Notes under the pieces: model-generated
What the model saw: only the letters and a program-made list of their open reading frames with translations
What the model was told of the DNA's origin: nothing
Databases searched by the model: none
In this document: positions 7,000 to 13,325 of the stretch, piece after piece
Position numbering within the stretch: the stretch's first letter is position 1
Layout of the letters: each line of letters begins with the position of its first letter
From: Chrysochromulina parva
Lineage: Eukaryota > Haptophyta > Prymnesiales > Chrysochromulinaceae
NCBI GenBank assembly: GCA_002887195.1
Contig: PJAB01001584.1
Coordinates: forward strand, 1-13,484
Direction of reading: 5' to 3'
Length of the DNA: 13,484 nt
Position numbers and translations under genes: made by a program

Positions 7000-9381
7000 T
7001 CAATCGTCGCCCATGCCGAGGTAAAAGTTGACGTCGTCCTCCTCATTGTAGTCACTCTTGACGACGACCTTCTTCTTGCGCACCTGGAGCACCGATCGGA
7101 ACATGATGGGCTTGCCCTCACGCCGCTTGACCGGCTCCTGCGCGCGCCGTATCGAGCGCTGGATCCGCTCCTCCTGCGCCTTGATGGCGAGCTCCAGCTT
7201 GATCTCGCGCGCGCGCGTGCGCCGCTCCTTCTCCTTCGCGCGCTCGGCAATCTCCACCTCCTCCTGCGGCATCGTCTCGAGCTCGCCAATCAGTATGCAA
7301 TCAAAGGCAATCAATATGCAATCAAGGGTCATCGGCGTACCTGCGGCATCGTCTCGATCTCGCCGAGGAGCTCCTCGAGCTGCGCCTCAATGTTGGTCAG
7401 CATCTGGAGCGTCGAGAGCCCATCCAGCGCCGTGGTGAGCACTGGCAATCAAGGGAGATCAAGGGAGATCAAGGGAGATCGTACCTGGAGCGTCGAGACG
7501 GACGCATCGGCCTCGGGGAAGATGGCGCGGTACACCTCGCTCACCTTCAGCGCGAGGGCCTCGAGAGTTTGCTCCTGCTCAGCGACGCCCCCGCGGCGGC
7601 CCGCACGCTCGGCGAGCACGGCGGAGTGGTCGCGCTCGACGGCGATGCCGCTCTTCAGGTGGTCGATCTGCACCTTGAGCGATTCGCTCTCGGCCTCCAT
7701 GTGCGTGCGCGTCTCCGCGAACTTGGTGCGCAGCTCCTCGAGGGCCGCCTCCGTCTCCTGCGAGTTTTGGATCAAGAAGAGATTTGACTCCTCGAGTGCT
7801 GTGAAGATATCGAGCAGCTGCTGCGGCGTCTTGAAGTACATCGGCACCTCCTTCTCCTCCTCAGGCTCCTCATCATCAGACACGTCATCCAGCGTGAGCT
7901 TGGGCGCAGTGCCTGCCTTCTCGGCCGCGAGCCGCGCCGCCTCCTCCTCCTCCTTCTCCTTGCGGCTGCGCGCCTTTTTGCCCTTCTTGGTCGCCTCGGC
8001 CGCCTCCGCCGCGAGTCGTGCCGCCCGGTCCAATTCGAATTGAATGTTCACCTCCTCTTGCCGGACCGCGAGCTTCGCCTGCTTGCGCAGCACGCGCCTC
8101 TGCTGCCGCAGGCGCTCCTGCTCCTCAAAGTACTCTGTCGGTGTGAGCTTGTCGAGAAAGGCCTTGTACCTGTGGGGAGGTGGAGGCGCCGTGGTGAGCG
8201 CTTGCATGCAAGGCACGCTCGAGTCGAGGAAGGCCAAGTGGCGCCGTGGTGAGCGATTGCATGCAAGGCACGCTCGAGTCGAGGAAGGCCAGATTTAAAT
8301 GCTCCTCGATCAACCAGAGGGCAATCAGGAGACAATCAGTAGGCAATCAGTAGGCAATCAGGATGCAATCAGCAGGCAATCAGCAGGCAATCAGGAAGCA
8401 ATCAGAAGGCAATCGGAAGGCAATCGAAAGGCCATCAGGCCATACGTACTTGCGGCAATCCTCGAGCTGCTCCTCGAACTTGGACATCTCGCTCTTGATC
8501 TGCGTGATCTGCATGTTGAGCTTCTTGATCTCCTGCACCTTCTCGGACTTGGCCTTCGTCTCTGCTTCGGCCCGTTTGATCGCCTGCACCGCTTTCTGGT
8601 CATTGTCCTTGAGGAACTGATCGAAGCGCAGCGCGTCCTCCTCAAGCATCTGCTCGCTCTTCCTCAGCGCCTGCGACGATGGCGCGCACACGCGGCAGCA
8701 CGTCAGCGCACAGTCGCACACGGGCGCCGCACATCGCAGCTGCACCGCACGGCACGCGCGCGGCGCGCAGAGAGACAGCGCCACCCGCGCGCAAGATGGA
8801 CGCGCCGCTGCAGCGAGCGCCTGCCGCCATGTCTCCTGCCGCCAGAGAGGCAGCCGCCGTCGCCGCCGTCGGCGGCGGCGTCGGCGGCGGCGTCGGCGGC
8901 GGCAGCGCCTGAGCCGTGCGTGGCAGGCGGCGACACCAGCCGGGTCTGGCGGCAGCGCTGCCTCGCGACCCGAAGCACACGACGAGCGCGTGCACGCTGC
9001 CGGCGCGGTGCGCACCTCCTCACGCTGCTGTGCGCGCTCCTCGAGCTTTCGGATCTCGGCGCGCTTGGTGTCGAGCGACATCTGCACCAGGAACATCTCG
9101 CGCTTCTTGGCGATGAACTCACCCATGTGCTCCTTCTCCTTGCGCCGATCGCGCGTGGCAGCGGCAACGAGGTTGAGCTTCGACTGCTGCAGCGCCGCGC
9201 TGCCGTCGCTGCCGGCCAGCTCGGCCATCATCGCAGCGCTGGGGTTCTTCTTGACGCCCTTCTCCCACACATGCTGCTGCTTCGCCTGCTCGCGCTCGGC
9301 GCGCTTGCGCTGCGCCTCCTCGTCGCGCAGCGCGAATACCTCCTCGTCGACAGGCACGTGGAACGGGTTGTCGCTCGGCAT
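7000..9381 (-). CDS. CFAP100: CFAP100/CCDC37 (MIA1) axonemal coiled-coil protein, five exons
   Basis: Join 9381-9016, 8670-8450, 8169-7485, 7403-7341 and 7263-7000; 532 residues plus TGA. CFAP100 (Chlamydomonas MIA1) works with CFAP73 (MIA2) in the modifier-of-inner-arms complex on axonemal doublets, which regulates inner dynein f/I1 and beat waveform. All spliced segments fall in the family order: NPFHVPVDEEVFALRDEE (residues 5-22); FIAKKREMFLVQMSLDTKR; LRFDQFLKDNDQKAVQAIKRAE (DUF4200-type coiled coil); YKAFLDKLTPTEYFEEQE; an acidic/Lys linker; YFKTPQQLLDIFTALEESNLFLIQNSQET; MLTNIEAQLEELL; and a basic C-terminus AERAKEKERRTRAREIKLE...EGKPIMFRS. Phases are 0, 2, 0 and 0, and the family alignment is unbroken across each junction. 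Human CFAP100 is about 611 residues, so the length fits. The ATG at 9381 has a purine at -3 and is the first Met before the conserved NPF block. Confidence 0.93.
7264..7340 (-). other. CFAP100 intron 4 (77 nt) with 24-bp direct-repeat ends
   Basis: Donor GTACGC at 7340, acceptor CCGCAG ending at 7264. The splice joins GEIETMPQ to EEVEIAER, as in the family. The last 24 nt of exon 4 (7341-7364) recur as the last 24 nt of the intron (7264-7287) with 23 of 24 identical. The interior is four TTGATTGC-type units, the same 11-nt repeat as in intron 2. Confidence 0.9.
7404..7484 (-). other. CFAP100 intron 3 (81 nt) with 14-bp direct-repeat ends
   Basis: Donor GTACGA at 7484, acceptor CTCCAG ending at 7404. 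The splice gives ASVSTLQMLTNIEAQ, matching the family. The last 14 nt of exon 3 (7485-7498, TCTCGACGCTCCAG in transcript sense) are repeated exactly as the last 14 nt of the intron (7404-7417). The interior has three GATCTCCCTT units, one GATTGCC, and the GCTCACCACGGCGC motif shared with intron 2. Confidence 0.9.
8185..8291. repeat. 52-bp tandem duplication at the 3' end of CFAP100 intron 2
   Basis: Copies at 8185-8236 and 8240-8291 (period 55) differ at only one position. Each includes GGCGCCGTGGTGAGC and the palindrome TTGCATGCAA or a variant. In transcript sense the motif reads GCTCACCACGGCGCC and lies just before the polypyrimidine tract. The same motif recurs at 7427-7440 and at 12547-12561. 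Confidence 0.93.
8320..8440. repeat. 11-bp minisatellite, eleven copies, inside CFAP100 intron 2
   Basis: Eleven contiguous 11-bp units of consensus GGCAATCAGNA run without a gap. In transcript sense each unit reads TNCTGATTGCC, which contains CTGAT, a match to the loose branch-point consensus yUnAy. Units near 8408-8440 are the most diverged. The same unit appears in short form in introns 3 and 4. Confidence 0.95.
8671..9015 (-). other. CFAP100 intron 1 (345 nt), frame-preserving
   Basis: Donor GTGCGC at 9015, acceptor GTCGCAG ending at 8671. Removing it joins AQQREE to ALRKSEQ, as expected for the family. The intron is a multiple of three and has no stop in the host frame, so retention would insert 115 residues with an Arg run from the GC-rich repeat. 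It contains a 12-bp repeat at 8871-8906. Confidence 0.85.
8853..8906. repeat. GC-rich 12-bp repeat in CFAP100 intron 1
   Basis: Three copies of GGCGGCGGCGTC (the last ends AGC) run from 8871 to 8906. They are preceded by CCGCCGTCGCCGCCG on the same strand, which is nearly their complement, so the RNA can form a strong GC hairpin inside the intron. Confidence 0.85.
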
Positions 9382-9599
9382 CGCTAGCCGTCCGAGGCCG
9401 CACGCGGCTTATGAACGGCACGGCCTGACAGAAGGGACCTTGCCTTGCGGAACGACAAACGCCGCTCAAATGGCTCTCGTAATCGAGTGAGGCAGCGGTG
9501 AGAAAAGGTAGAAACACGACTTCACACGACTCTCTCTCTCTCTTGCTCACGTGAATGAAAAGACTTCAGGAGCGGCGGCGAGCGGGTCGGACGGCCGCA
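9382..9599. promoter_or_regulatory. Divergent promoter between CFAP100 and a membrane-protein gene
   Basis: The two start codons face away from each other across about 218 bp (173 bp if the membrane gene starts at 9555). It contains a CT run at 9530-9543 and a CACGTG palindrome at 9548-9553. No TATA box is evident. Position is the main evidence; the motifs are only suggestive. Confidence 0.5.
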
Positions 9600-10193
9600 A
9601 TGGGTCAAGCTCTCTGCCGGCTCGCCGGCGCGTGCTGCTCGCGGCTCTCCGAGCAAGAGCGTTTGCTGGCGGTGCCGCTCTTCGCGGCGCTCCGCACGGC
9701 GCTGCTCGCCGTCGACGTCCTCGCCACAACCTGTTATGGCCTGTGCTCGCGCAGCTGCGGCGCCGCGCTGTTCGCCGGATGCGAAGGCCTACTGAGCTTC
9801 ACGGCGGTGCTCAACTTTTTTTCGGTGCTCGCGTTCGCGTTTGTCGTGCTCGTGCGGCTGAACACCGAGGAGCGCGCCTACGGCGAGGCGCTTGTCGTGA
9901 CGCTCCTCCTCGTCTGGATCGACCTCTTCCTCAAGCTCGGAGGCATGGGCACGCCGCTCATCACCATCGCCGTCTGCTTCCCGGACACGCTGTTCCCGCC
10001 GTTCAACTCGTCGCTCGCGTCGAAAAATTGTGCGGAGCCCTGCCCCGTCGGCGACTTGTACGCCATCTACGGCTTGTACGTGCTCCTCAAGCTCGCGGTC
10101 GGCGTCATCGACGTGCTGCTCAACACTGGAATGCTGCTGACTAAACCGCGCGACTGGTACAGGACGCGGCATGGCGCGCTGCACTCGAGCTGA
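9600..10193 (+). CDS. Small multi-pass membrane protein of unknown function
   Basis: 197 residues from ATG 9600 to TGA 10191-10193. An in-frame ATG at 9555 would add 15 basic residues. I prefer 9600 because it has G at -3 and G at +4, and yields MGQALCRLAGACC, a plausible N-myristoylation plus Cys-palmitoylation start. Hydrophobic segments (numbered from 9600): about 22-42 (LLAVPLFAALRTALLAVDVLA), 64-86 (LLSFTAVLNFFSVLAFAFVVLV), 96-113 (ALVVTLLLVWIDLFLKL), a weaker one at 119-127, and 154-180 (LYAIYGLYVLLKLAVGVIDVLL). The loop before the last span has NSS and two Cys, which suggests it faces the outside or the lumen. No family is recognised. It shares a divergent promoter with CFAP100; a cilium-linked role would be speculation. 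Confidence 0.7.
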   Translation: MGQALCRLAGACCSRLSEQERLLAVPLFAALRTALLAVDVLATTCYGLCSRSCGAALFAGCEGLLSFTAVLNFFSVLAFAFVVLVRLNTEERAYGEALVVTLLLVWIDLFLKLGGMGTPLITIAVCFPDTLFPPFNSSLASKNCAEPCPVGDLYAIYGLYVLLKLAVGVIDVLLNTGMLLTKPRDWYRTRHGALHSS

Positions 10194-10464
10194 CGAGCGC
10201 TCCCCGCCGTCGCGACCACGCGCGGCAGCGGGGATCGCTTAGTGCATGGTGCTTAGTGCTCCGACGTGCTGAGTGCTTTTCAATGAGGGAACGAGCAATT
10301 AGGTAGCTAGAGATACTAACATGATATTAGTGGGAACGGTTTTTTTGCTGAACGCTGAACGCTTATTATCTAGCGGTGACACACAAAAACCTACACTCAG
10401 CGGAAAGTGTGAATGGCGGGACGGTTGAGCTGTGTGAACCAAACCTGTCAACGCTTTGAAATCG

Positions 10465-12243
10465 ATGATGCAGGTCCTTCGTCAGCGCAGCGCTGCTACC
10501 GACGTCGTGCCGCGCTCTCCGCTCGCACCGCGCTCGCCGTCGCAGCACAATGTGGCGCAGTTTGCCGCTCCGGGTGGTCTCAGGAAGGCCGCACCCCAGC
10601 CGTCACCGCTTCGGCGCACCACCAAGACGCCCGCGGCCGTGAAGGACACGACGACGGAAGATGACGCCACGCTCGCTCGCTCGCTGGCGGCTCGTGCGAT
10701 GGCCTCCGCTCTCATTCAGCATGTCCTGGATCTGGCCGACGAGTCTTCGTCCCTCGGGACCCTGTCGCTCGACGCGGAGACCATGGATGGCGTAATGGAT
10801 GGCGAGGCCTCCTCACCGATCGGCTCCGCGCTCATGCACAAGAAGGTGCGCAACCAGGTGGCTCGCCGCGCTGTGCGGGCGATCCCGATCGAGAAGATGG
10901 TGGCGCCGATGGTCGTGGCGCCACCGAGGCTCGAGCTCGACATCCTGTCCGACTACGAGGAGGAAGTCGACGAGGACGAGGACGAGGACGAGGAGGACGA
11001 GGTGGAGGAGGAGGAGGAGGCGGGTGACGAGGACGAGGACGGAGCCGAGGGCGACGACGTCGGCTTCGACGCGTGCGGCGTGCACGAGCTGCCGCCGAGC
11101 TCGCGGTACGAGCTGCAGAGCGACCACGAGGAGGAGGCGGCCGACGAAGACGAGGAGCCACTCGAGGAGATCGGCATCTGGATCTCGCGGCTGCTCGCGC
11201 GCTCGGGCTGCCGAAACCCGTGGGTGGGTGAGGAGGCGGTAGCGCCCGAGACGGCGCGGACGCTCGGCGAGGCGCCCGACACGGCGCTCCACGTGGCGCG
11301 CCTGGCGCTCGACTTTGTCTCCGAGACGGCGCCCGAGACGGCGCCCGAGACGGCGCCCGAGACGGCGCCGGCGGCAGGCGGCCCGATGCGCTTGCGTGTC
11401 GTCTTCGAGCCTCTGTCAGCGGCGGAGGCGGCGGCGGCAGTGGAGGCGGCGGCGGCGGTGGAGGCGGCGGCGGCGGCGGTGGAGGCGGCGGCGGCGGTGG
11501 AGGCGGCGGCGCTGCACGAGGCGCCCGCACACGCGTCGTGGCTCGCGCCGTACCGGGCGGCCGAGCTCGAGGCCACCGAGGCACTCGAAGCAGCCTCCCT
11601 GGCAGCGCTCGGCGAGAGCAGTTGGCGGCTCGCGGCATGGCAGGCCGCCGTCGAGGAGGCGCTCGCGGCGCAGGCGGCGCTCGCGACGGCGCAGGCGCAG
11701 CTCGATGCATGCTGCGAGGAGCTCGCAATCTCGGAGCGCGAGCTCGCGAGCGAGATCGAACGAGGTAACGGCTTCGGCGGCGAGGGGCAGGCGCTGCTGC
11801 GGGCGGTGGAGGCGGAGGTGGCGGTGATGGTGGAGGAGGTGCAGGCGGCGACGGTAGCGGAGGAGGCGGCGAGGGCGGCGCTCGGGACGGCGCGAGCCAA
11901 AGTGATCGCTGCGGCGGCGGAGGCCGGTCTGGTGATGCCCGAGGCGTGTGACGAGGAGTGTGACGAAGAGGAGGATGAGATGGAGGAGGAGGAGGACGAG
12001 GAGGGCGAGATGGAGGAGGAGGAGGGCGAGATGGAGGAGGAGGAGGGCGAGATGGAGGAGGAGGAGGAAGAGGAGGACCTTTCGGACTTCGATCTCGAGG
12101 TCGCGGCCGACGAGGAGATGATGGCGATCAATCTGCCAGACGAGATCGGCGAGCTAGGGAGCGAGATATTGGGCGAGATGATGAGCGAGGACGAGGACGA
12201 GGACGCGCCGTGCTCGCCAATCGTCGCAGCCTATTATTACTGA
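10465..12243 (+). CDS. Acidic, repeat-rich protein of unknown function
   Basis: 592 residues from ATG 10465 (an ATG ATG pair; in-frame stop upstream at 10435) to TGA 12241-12243. The first 160 residues are Ser/Ala/Arg-rich with a short helical part (LARSLAARAMASALIQHVLDLA). Then comes an Asp/Glu block (about 163-200) and a mixed part with GIWISRLLARSGCRNPWVG. Tandem ETAP repeats (about 287-302) and a Val-Glu-Ala-rich tract follow. After these lie a long Ala/Glu helical, probably coiled-coil, region (about 355-490) and a very acidic tail with three EGEMEEE-type units. It ends PIVAAYYY. There is no signal peptide, membrane span or known domain. Third-position GC bias and a single uninterrupted frame of this length support coding, but repeats alone could keep a frame open, and long shadow frames exist on the other strand. 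Chaperone-like or nucleolar acidic proteins are possible analogies, not an assignment. Confidence 0.65.
   Translation: MMQVLRQRSAATDVVPRSPLAPRSPSQHNVAQFAAPGGLRKAAPQPSPLRRTTKTPAAVKDTTTEDDATLARSLAARAMASALIQHVLDLADESSSLGTLSLDAETMDGVMDGEASSPIGSALMHKKVRNQVARRAVRAIPIEKMVAPMVVAPPRLELDILSDYEEEVDEDEDEDEEDEVEEEEEAGDEDEDGAEGDDVGFDACGVHELPPSSRYELQSDHEEEAADEDEEPLEEIGIWISRLLARSGCRNPWVGEEAVAPETARTLGEAPDTALHVARLALDFVSETAPETAPETAPETAPAAGGPMRLRVVFEPLSAAEAAAAVEAAAAVEAAAAAVEAAAAVEAAALHEAPAHASWLAPYRAAELEATEALEAASLAALGESSWRLAAWQAAVEEALAAQAALATAQAQLDACCEELAISERELASEIERGNGFGGEGQALLRAVEAEVAVMVEEVQAATVAEEAARAALGTARAKVIAAAAEAGLVMPEACDEECDEEEDEMEEEEDEEGEMEEEEGEMEEEEGEMEEEEEEEDLSDFDLEVAADEEMMAINLPDEIGELGSEILGEMMSEDEDEDAPCSPIVAAYYY
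11323..11370. repeat. 12-bp tandem repeat, four copies (ETAP)
   Basis: GAGACGGCGCCC is repeated four times (the last ends CCG), encoding Glu-Thr-Ala-Pro within the acidic protein. The copies are nearly identical in DNA, so the expansion is recent. Confidence 0.95.
11421..11512. repeat. GGCGGAGGCGGC-type tract encoding Val-Glu-Ala repeats
   Basis: An irregular run of GCG, GAG and GTG codons gives AAAAVEAAAAVEA-type sequence. Being G-rich on the plus strand with runs of GG, it could also form G-quadruplex structure. Confidence 0.9.
12004..12066. repeat. 21-bp tandem repeat, three copies, in an acidic tail
   Basis: Units at 12004-12024, 12025-12045 and 12046-12066 encode GEMEEEE. They lie in a longer GAG-rich tract (about 11961-12075). 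Confidence 0.93.
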
Positions 12244-12317
12244 GCTAGCCGAGACCGCCACAATAGGCTGCTGTGAATAGGCTGCTGTGAATAGGCTGCT
12301 GTGAATAGGCTGCTGTG
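12226..12317. repeat. 14-bp tandem array after the stop codon, with an inverted partner in the CDS end
   Basis: Four exact copies of AATAGGCTGCTGTG run from 12262 to 12317, starting 18 bp after the TGA. The last coding bases include GCAGCCTATT (12226-12235), the reverse complement of the first ten bases of each unit. The transcript can fold a 10-bp stem across the stop codon with any of the four copies. This could shape the mRNA 3' end, but no function is shown. Confidence 0.85.
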
Positions 12318-12400
12318 CATCAGGCGCATCAGAACCCAACGGGCGCCCATCACGACGCTCGTAGGGGACGACCGGGCAAGGCGATGGCCGTTGACATTGA

Positions 12401-12495
12401 GAGCGGCATGGCGCATGCGATGTCGGATGTGTGATGACGTCATCACACCTCCACTTCATGGTGAGCGGCATGGCGCATGCGATGTCGGATGTGTG
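12401..12495. repeat. Pair of identical 33-bp direct repeats
   Basis: Copies at 12401-12433 and 12463-12495 are identical (GAGCGGCATGGCGCATGCGA... to GTGTG), with a 62-bp period. Between and partly overlapping them is a 20-bp perfect palindrome. No reading frame of quality crosses them. Confidence 0.95.
12429..12448. promoter_or_regulatory. 20-bp perfect palindrome centred on a TGACGTCA site
   Basis: GTGTGATGACGTCATCACAC reads the same on both strands. The core TGACGTCA is the full CRE site bound by bZIP (CREB/ATF-type) factors in many eukaryotes. Ten perfect base pairs per arm are unlikely by chance at a given place. Its role here (operator-like site, cruciform or element terminus) is unproven. 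Confidence 0.55.
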
Positions 12496-12509
12496 CACTG
12501 CGCGCGCCG

Positions 12510-12617
12510 TGTCCCCCCGACCAATCCCCGACCCCTGCATGCAAGTGCTCACCACGGCGCCCTCGCCTCTTCCCCACAGGTGCACCTCGCCCATGTCCCC
12601 GACCAATCCCCCACCCC
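12510..12617 (+). mobile_element. Orphan introner-like segment (intron 3' end between direct repeats)
   Basis: On the plus strand GCATGCAAGTGCTCACC, then ACGGCGCC, a pyrimidine tract and CCCCACAG (ending 12579) match the 3' end of CFAP100 intron 2 in order and spacing. It is flanked by direct repeats, 12510-12535 and 12594-12617 (TGTCCCC..GACCAATCCCC[G/C]ACCCC, one mismatch and a 2-bp length difference). No convincing exons lie on either side, so this may be an intron of an unrecognised plus-strand gene or an element copy outside a gene. Confidence 0.5.
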
Positions 12618-13325
12618 GTGTTACTAACAGTAAAGCTAAAGGCCGTGATTGGGGCATGGGGCGCACGCCCGTCGGCGATGGTCGACTCGGATGTGTCTTG
12701 CGGAGCTGGGTGAGGGTGTGGCTCGTGGGGCCCGGCCGATCCGTGTGATCGACGCGACGACGAGCAGCTTGCAGGAATCAGAGGAATCCTTATCGTCCTA
12801 TGGCGGGTACAGGACATCCGATGCTTTTGTTGCGTTCTTGGGCCGCGTGATGCCGATGCGCGATGGAATTTCTGACGTAATTCAGCGCTCGTCCCACGAC
12901 TCGAGGTCCGTGTTCCCGGAATCATAATTGATTTAAACGTATAATGTTGAAATCCGCACGAATACATGGGTCGAATCACGCGTCACACGACACACTTCAC
13001 AGTTCACAGTTCACAATACACAAATGATAAAACATAAATGTACTCCTCGAGCGCCGACCACTCGCCACGCTACAGCTTAGCGCTTGCAGTACGCCGTTTA
13101 CCGTCGCTCCCATGCTTACAGTTGTCACCGGTACAGCTGAAGAAGGGCAAGGGCCTGACCTGTGCAGTAGCCCACCCACGAAATGGTGCAGCCCAAAGTG
13201 TCCGCGAGCTCCACCGCTCGCTGCGCCCAGCCGGCCGTTCCCCTGCGCCCCTGCCCCCGCCCCCGCCCAGCTTGCACCCGCTCTCACTCTTCTACTCCAA
13301 TGGGCCACACACTGTCCACGAGCGT
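12618..13325. other. Region without a supported gene
   Basis: A plus-strand frame ends at 12927; its first ATG is 12694 (77 codons, including SLQESEESLSSYGGYRTSDAF and GRVMPMRDGISDVI). It looks more protein-like than its surroundings and could be a last exon, but no homology or splice partner is clear. TTACTAACAG, which contains the TACTAAC branch-point sequence, occurs at 12621-12630. From 12928 to 13060 the DNA is AT-richer with TTCACAG-type short repeats (about 12998-13012), as in a 3' flanking region. The 3' untranslated part of the right-edge gene should be in 13000-13325. Confidence 0.45.

Larger units (their letters stand above)
8170..8449 (-). other. CFAP100 intron 2 (280 nt), packed with repeats
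   Basis: Donor GTACGT at 8449, acceptor CCCCACAG ending at 8170. The splice gives DCRKYKAFLDKL, matching the family. GTAC occurs at both junctions. From the donor side the intron holds an 11-bp minisatellite (8320-8440), an ATTTAAAT palindrome (8293-8300), and two copies of a 52-bp unit (8185-8291) leading into the polypyrimidine tract. Retention shifts the frame and meets a stop at 8380. Confidence 0.88.

Noticed and set aside
8320..8440. Possible CRISPR array
   Set aside because: The units are contiguous 11-mers with no spacers and lie inside a spliced eukaryotic intron.
8299..9387. Plus-strand open frame of 362 codons
   Set aside because: It is antisense to CFAP100 exons and reads through an intron minisatellite; the minus strand has clear family homology.
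10832..12131. Long minus-strand frames rich in Ser, Pro or Arg
   Set aside because: They are shadows of GAG/GCG-repeat codons of the acidic plus-strand protein, with homopolymer-like composition.
12694..12927. Small plus-strand gene or last exon (77 codons)
   Set aside because: Composition is plausible, but there is no homology and no clear splice partner; described in the regional entry only.
12443..12979. Minus-strand frame of 178 codons
   Set aside because: It crosses direct repeats and the introner-like segment and has no protein-like pattern.
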